Part shown: piece by piece, positions 5,409 to 7,669 of the stretch
Layout of the letters: every line of letters starts with the position of its first letter
Numbering within the stretch: position 1 is the first letter of the stretch
From: an uncultured Prosthecobacter sp.
GTDB lineage: Bacteria > Verrucomicrobiota > Verrucomicrobiia > Verrucomicrobiales > Verrucomicrobiaceae
Direction: 5' to 3'
Assembly: GCA_947523045.1 (NCBI GenBank)
Contig: CANNUR010000136.1
Span: 1-7,669 of the forward strand
DNA: 7,669 bases
The notes under the pieces: generated by a model
Seen by the model: only the letters and a program-made list of their open reading frames with translations
What the model was told of the DNA's origin: nothing
The model's database searches: none
Position numbers and translations under genes: made by a program

Positions 5409-6092
5409 TCACTTGTGGCCGCGGGCACGGGCGACAGGCGCCTCGGCGGCACCCGCATGGCGGAACTCAACGATGTTGTCGCCGTCGCGCGCATCCTCGA
5501 TCAGGTTGACCACCTCGACCCCGGCACGCTCCAGGTCGTGCATGATGGCGCGGGCGCGGGCGCTCAGGAAGGCGTAGCAGAGATAGGCGGGGATGGCGAC
5601 AACGAGGCCGAGCGCCGCGGTGATCAGGCTTTGGTAGACCCCGGCGGCCACTTCGGCAGGTGTGGCGCTGCCTTGGGCGGCAGAAAGGTTGGTGAAGCTG
5701 TTGAGCAGCCCGACCACCGTGCCGAGCAGACCGATGAGCGGGGCGACGTGGGCGATGGCATTGAGGATGCCGAGGTAGCGTTCCAGCCGGGGCACTTCGA
5801 GCTGGCCGGCTTCCTGGACGATTTCCTTGAGCTGCTCGCGCGGCGCGTGATGGCGCAGCAGGGCGGCGTGAATGACGCGACCGGCCGGCACGCGGGTGGC
5901 AAGAGCCTCCTGCAGCGCCTCGGCGAAATTGCGTTTGCGGATCAGCGCGGCCAGGCCGGAGAGGAACTCGCCGATGTTCATGCCCGCGCGGTGAAAGTAG
6001 GCCAGGCGCTCCAGGAAAATGGCGAGCGACAGGCCCATGCAGGCCATCAACAGCCAGACCAGGGGGCCGCCTTTGGAAATGAGTTCTGTCAT
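5409..6092 (-). CDS. exbB: ExbB/TolQ/MotA-family proton-channel protein with Gln at the conserved Glu position
   Basis: A 227-residue inner-membrane protein with three helices: TM1 about 10-29, TM2 about 111-133 and TM3 about 156-177, with a large cytoplasmic loop between TM1 and TM2. TM2 holds the family motif GLLGTVVGLLNSF (121-133), with Thr125 matching E. coli ExbB Thr148. TM3 reads YQSLITAALGLVVAIPA; by alignment to E. coli EALLATAIGL, Gln154 (codon CAA, 5631-5633) replaces Glu176 and Ala159 replaces Thr181, with Thr158 alongside. The ATG at 6090-6092 gives the usual short N-terminus. An in-frame ATG at 6159-6161, with an AAGG 8 nt upstream, would add 23 residues translated through a GC-rich hairpin and is less family-like, though not excluded. 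First gene of the cluster with exbD. Confidence 0.92.
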   Translation of the reverse strand: MTELISKGGPLVWLLMACMGLSLAIFLERLAYFHRAGMNIGEFLSGLAALIRKRNFAEALQEALATRVPAGRVIHAALLRHHAPREQLKEIVQEAGQLEVPRLERYLGILNAIAHVAPLIGLLGTVVGLLNSFTNLSAAQGSATPAEVAAGVYQSLITAALGLVVAIPAYLCYAFLSARARAIMHDLERAGVEVVNLIEDARDGDNIVEFRHAGAAEAPVARARGHK

Positions 6093-6105
6093 GTCGGTGC
6101 TGGTG

Positions 6106-6140
6106 GCGCGGTCCGCTGCGCATCCGCCGGCGGACCGCGC
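6106..6140 (-). repeat. 11-bp perfect inverted repeat (hairpin) in the exbB leader
   Basis: GCGCGGTCCGC at 6106-6116 is the exact reverse complement of GCGGACCGCGC at 6130-6140, with a 13-nt loop. In exbB mRNA it would form a very GC-rich stem ending 13 nt before the preferred ATG, close enough to affect ribosome loading; as DNA it could be a dyad operator. No T tract follows on either strand, so it does not look like an intrinsic terminator. The rest of 6093-6206 is the divergent gap between exbB and the receiver-like gene. Bases 6160-6210 are clearly AT-richer than the surroundings and probably hold promoters, but I could not find a well-spaced hexamer pair. Confidence 0.6.
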
Positions 6141-6206
6141 GACAAACCTCGCAACGAGCATGTTTTATGCCTTGGGATTGGATTTGCAAACATCTCTGTG
6201 AGAATA

Positions 6207-6647
6207 ATGCCGTCCCGCGCCATGGAAATCCCCTCGCCGTCCCCGCCGCCGTGCGTCCTGCTGGCGGAACCCAGCCTGCCCTACCGGCGGGTCATCCGTG
6301 AGGCGCTGGAATCCTTCCACCACTGCCGGGTCGACGAAGCCCCCAGTGCCGAACGCGCCTTCGAACTCGCCCTGCAACAGCCCTACCAACTCTTCCTGTT
6401 CGCCCTCGATCTGCCGGACTTCTCCGGCCTGCTGCTCGACCGCCTGCTCGCCCGCGCCTTTCCGCGCGCCCATGCCGGCAGCCTGACCTCACCGCCCGTG
6501 GTCTTCCTCGGCCGGCCGGAGGCAGCCGCCAGCCTGTTCGGCGCCCAGCGCGACGCCCGGCACCGCGGCCTGCTGCCGTCGCCTCCGAAACTCGACGCCC
6601 TGCTGGCCCTGACCCGCGGCCTGCTCCCCCTTCCCCAGCCCCCATGA
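6207..6647 (+). CDS. Degenerate response-regulator receiver (pseudo-receiver) protein
   Basis: A 146-residue single-domain protein following the receiver fold: PPCVLLAEPSLPYRRVIREAL (first strand and helix), VDEAPSAERAFELALQQPY, then QLFLFALDLPDFSG, PPVVFLGRP and LLPSPPKLDALLAL. Aligning LPDFSG (69-74) to CheY MPNMDG places Ala66 at the phospho-acceptor Asp57. The acidic pair is Glu21-Pro22, the conserved Ser/Thr is near Gly102, and the conserved Lys is Ser125. Phosphorylation at the usual site is therefore not expected; it may act by protein binding or be constitutive. There is no output domain. The start could be ATG 6207 or ATG 6222; both are in frame and neither has a strong ribosome site. 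It overlaps trpF by 4 nt (ATGA), so the two are probably coupled, although no functional tie to tryptophan synthesis is known to me. Confidence 0.8.
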   Translation: MPSRAMEIPSPSPPPCVLLAEPSLPYRRVIREALESFHHCRVDEAPSAERAFELALQQPYQLFLFALDLPDFSGLLLDRLLARAFPRAHAGSLTSPPVVFLGRPEAAASLFGAQRDARHRGLLPSPPKLDALLALTRGLLPLPQPP

Positions 6648-7309
6648 CCCACCCCGTCTTCCCCTACGCCAGTCGCCTCGGCGTCAAAATCTGCGGCATC
6701 ACCACCGCCGAACAGGCCCACGCCATCGCCGACCTTGGCACCGACGCCCTCGGCCTCAACTTCTGGCCCGGCTCCAAGCGCTACCTCGCCCCCTCCCTGG
6801 TCGCCTCTTGGCTGCCCGACCTGCTGCCGCGAACCACCGTGGTCGCCGTCCTGGTCAACCCCGAACCAGCCCTGATCGACCGCCTCGCCGCCGAACCGCT
6901 CGCCCACCTCCTGCAACTGCATGGCGACGAATCACCGGCCGCCATCGGCAGCCTGATGGAGCGCGGTTTCGAGGTCATCAAGGCCCTGCAGGTGCGCGAC
7001 CGTGCCTCGCTCGACGTCATCGGCGACTACCCCTGCCAGACCCTGCTGCTCGACGCCCACAACCCCGGCAGCTACGGCGGTGGCGGCACCCCCTTCCCCT
7101 GGGAACTTTTCACCGCCGCCCGCGAGCGCTTCCCCGACAAGACCCTGATTCTCTCCGGGGGCCTGACCCCGGTCAACGTCGCCGAGGCGGTGCGCCAGAC
7201 CCGGCCGGCCGCGGTCGATGTCGCCAGCGGCGTGGAAAGCGCGCCCGGCATCAAAGACCTCGCCCAAGTGGCCACCTTCATCGCCGCAGCGCGCACCGCA
7301 GCGTCCTGA
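6644..7309 (+). CDS. trpF: Phosphoribosylanthranilate isomerase (TrpF)
   Basis: A 221-residue TIM-barrel enzyme that converts N-(5'-phosphoribosyl)anthranilate to CdRP in tryptophan synthesis. Catalytic Cys17 lies in VKICGIT, Arg46 in GSKRYL and general-acid Asp137 in LLLDAHNPGSYGGGG; their spacing nearly matches Cys7, Arg36 and Asp126 of Thermotoga maritima PRAI. LQLHGDE (90-96), LSGGLTPVNVAEAV (170-183, phosphate binding) and VDVASGVESAPGIKD (191-205) complete the family set. Length is normal. GSKRY replaces the more usual SPRY. The start overlaps the stop of the receiver-like gene as ATGA and is preceded by a C-rich tract with no ribosome site. No other trp genes are in view, so trpF here is separated from at least its immediate pathway neighbours. 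Confidence 0.97.
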   Translation: MTHPVFPYASRLGVKICGITTAEQAHAIADLGTDALGLNFWPGSKRYLAPSLVASWLPDLLPRTTVVAVLVNPEPALIDRLAAEPLAHLLQLHGDESPAAIGSLMERGFEVIKALQVRDRASLDVIGDYPCQTLLLDAHNPGSYGGGGTPFPWELFTAARERFPDKTLILSGGLTPVNVAEAVRQTRPAAVDVASGVESAPGIKDLAQVATFIAAARTAAS

Positions 7310-7323
7310 AAATCGAGACCAGC

Positions 7324-7669
7324 TCAGGCGGATGCGGCATCGAGACCGAGATCCGGCCCCCCGGTTTCGGCACGGCGGGCAAAGCCCTCCGCCTCCGGCA
7401 TGGCGTCATCGGGATCGACCGGCAGACGCATGATCAATTCAAGCCCCCGCGGCTCCAGACGCCGCGCCTCAATCGTGCCACCGTGCAGGTGGACGGTGAC
7501 GAAGCAGGTCATCATGTTGATGCCAAAATCGTCGGAGCGGCGGCTGCGGGTGAAAAAGGGATCGAAGAGGTTGACCGCCCGATCCTTGGCCTCCCAGCCG
7601 CCGTTGTCGAGCAGGGTGATGACCAGTTGGCGGCGATTCGCCAGCGGATCGTCCTCGACCCCCGCGCGC
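7324..7669 (-). CDS. Histidine-kinase-like ATPase, C-terminal part (partial)
   Basis: An open minus-strand frame enters from the window's right edge and ends at TGA 7324-7326, giving 114 visible codons. The order matches the end of a HATPase_c domain: VITLLDNGGW (G1-box region), LFDPFFTRS (F box), DDFGINMM where the G2 box GTGLGL is expected, HLHGGTIEA, then LELIMRLP as the last strand, with about 30 extra residues of Asp/Glu/Ala-rich tail. The F box and HGG segment are good. The G1 second glycine is Trp and G2 is degenerate, so ATP binding may be impaired or altered. The N box and any dimerisation domain lie outside the window. It converges on trpF with a 14-nt gap. Its visible codons include an internal ATG at 7513-7515 that is not the start. 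Confidence 0.8.
   Translation of the reverse strand, partial: RAGVEDDPLANRRQLVITLLDNGGWEAKDRAVNLFDPFFTRSRRSDDFGINMMTCFVTVHLHGGTIEARRLEPRGLELIMRLPVDPDDAMPEAEGFARRAETGGPDLGLDAASA

Noticed and set aside
6106..6140. Intrinsic terminator
   Set aside because: The stem is suitable but no T run follows on either strand, and its position is before, not after, genes.
5079..6206. Long plus-strand open frame antisense to exbB and exbD, continuous with the receiver-like gene
   Set aside because: It is composition-driven (high GC keeps opposite frames open); the opposite strand encodes clear ExbB and ExbD. Only the part from 6207 shows a recognisable fold.
6160..6210. Promoter pairs for exbB and the receiver-like gene
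   Set aside because: AT-rich, with partial hexamers (TTTGCA/CATAAA on minus, TTGGAT/AATAAT on plus), but the spacings of 15 and 19 bp are poor, so no site is called.

Overview
The window is a GC-rich, densely packed bacterial chromosome segment made almost entirely of protein-coding genes. I see no rRNA, tRNA, CRISPR array, insertion sequence or prophage. The mix (fabF, rnhB and trpF housekeeping genes; an ExbB/ExbD/TonB-like cluster with a small membrane zinc-ribbon protein; degenerate two-component-like proteins around trpF) and the protein sequences remind me of Verrucomicrobiota, perhaps Opitutales/Opitutaceae. That placement is inference from recall and no search was run.

Layout. (1) 1-3302, minus strand: one run reading fabF, then a beta-hydroxyacid dehydrogenase-family reductase, ygfZ, a small Pro-rich lipoprotein, and possibly the first 16 codons of another gene at the window edge. 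Successive genes from the reductase onward share 4-nt stop/start overlaps (ATGA, ATGA, GTGA), which suggests one translationally coupled operon. (2) 3303-3390: a short divergent promoter region between fabF and rnhB. It holds a four-tract G-quadruplex motif against the fabF start, and promoter hexamers that appear to be shared between the two strands. (3) 3391-4038, plus: rnhB, whose 3' end overlaps the next convergent gene by 32 bp. (4) 4007-6092, minus: exbB, exbD, a TonB-like protein and a membrane-anchored zinc ribbon, each overlapping or 6 nt from the next. (5) 6093-6206: a divergent region with an 11-bp perfect inverted repeat in the exbB leader. (6) 6207-7309, plus: a response-regulator-like receiver protein lacking the phospho-acceptor Asp, overlapping trpF by 4 nt. 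(7) 7324-7669, minus: the C-terminal end of a histidine-kinase-like ATPase running off the window, with degenerate G1 and G2 boxes.

How the genes work together. ExbB/ExbD/TonB-like proteins would form an inner-membrane energy-transducing complex acting across the periplasm. The most interesting point is that both carboxylates thought to carry protons in such motors appear as amides here: Asn21 in ExbD (E. coli Asp25) and Gln154 in ExbB (E. coli Glu176). The TonB-like membrane helix also has no His. With the co-encoded zinc-ribbon membrane protein, this looks like a divergent Ton/Tol-type complex whose energy coupling may differ from the textbook one. The rest is core metabolism: FabF (fatty-acid elongation), YgfZ (Fe-S maintenance), RNase HII (RNA-DNA hybrid removal) and TrpF (tryptophan synthesis).
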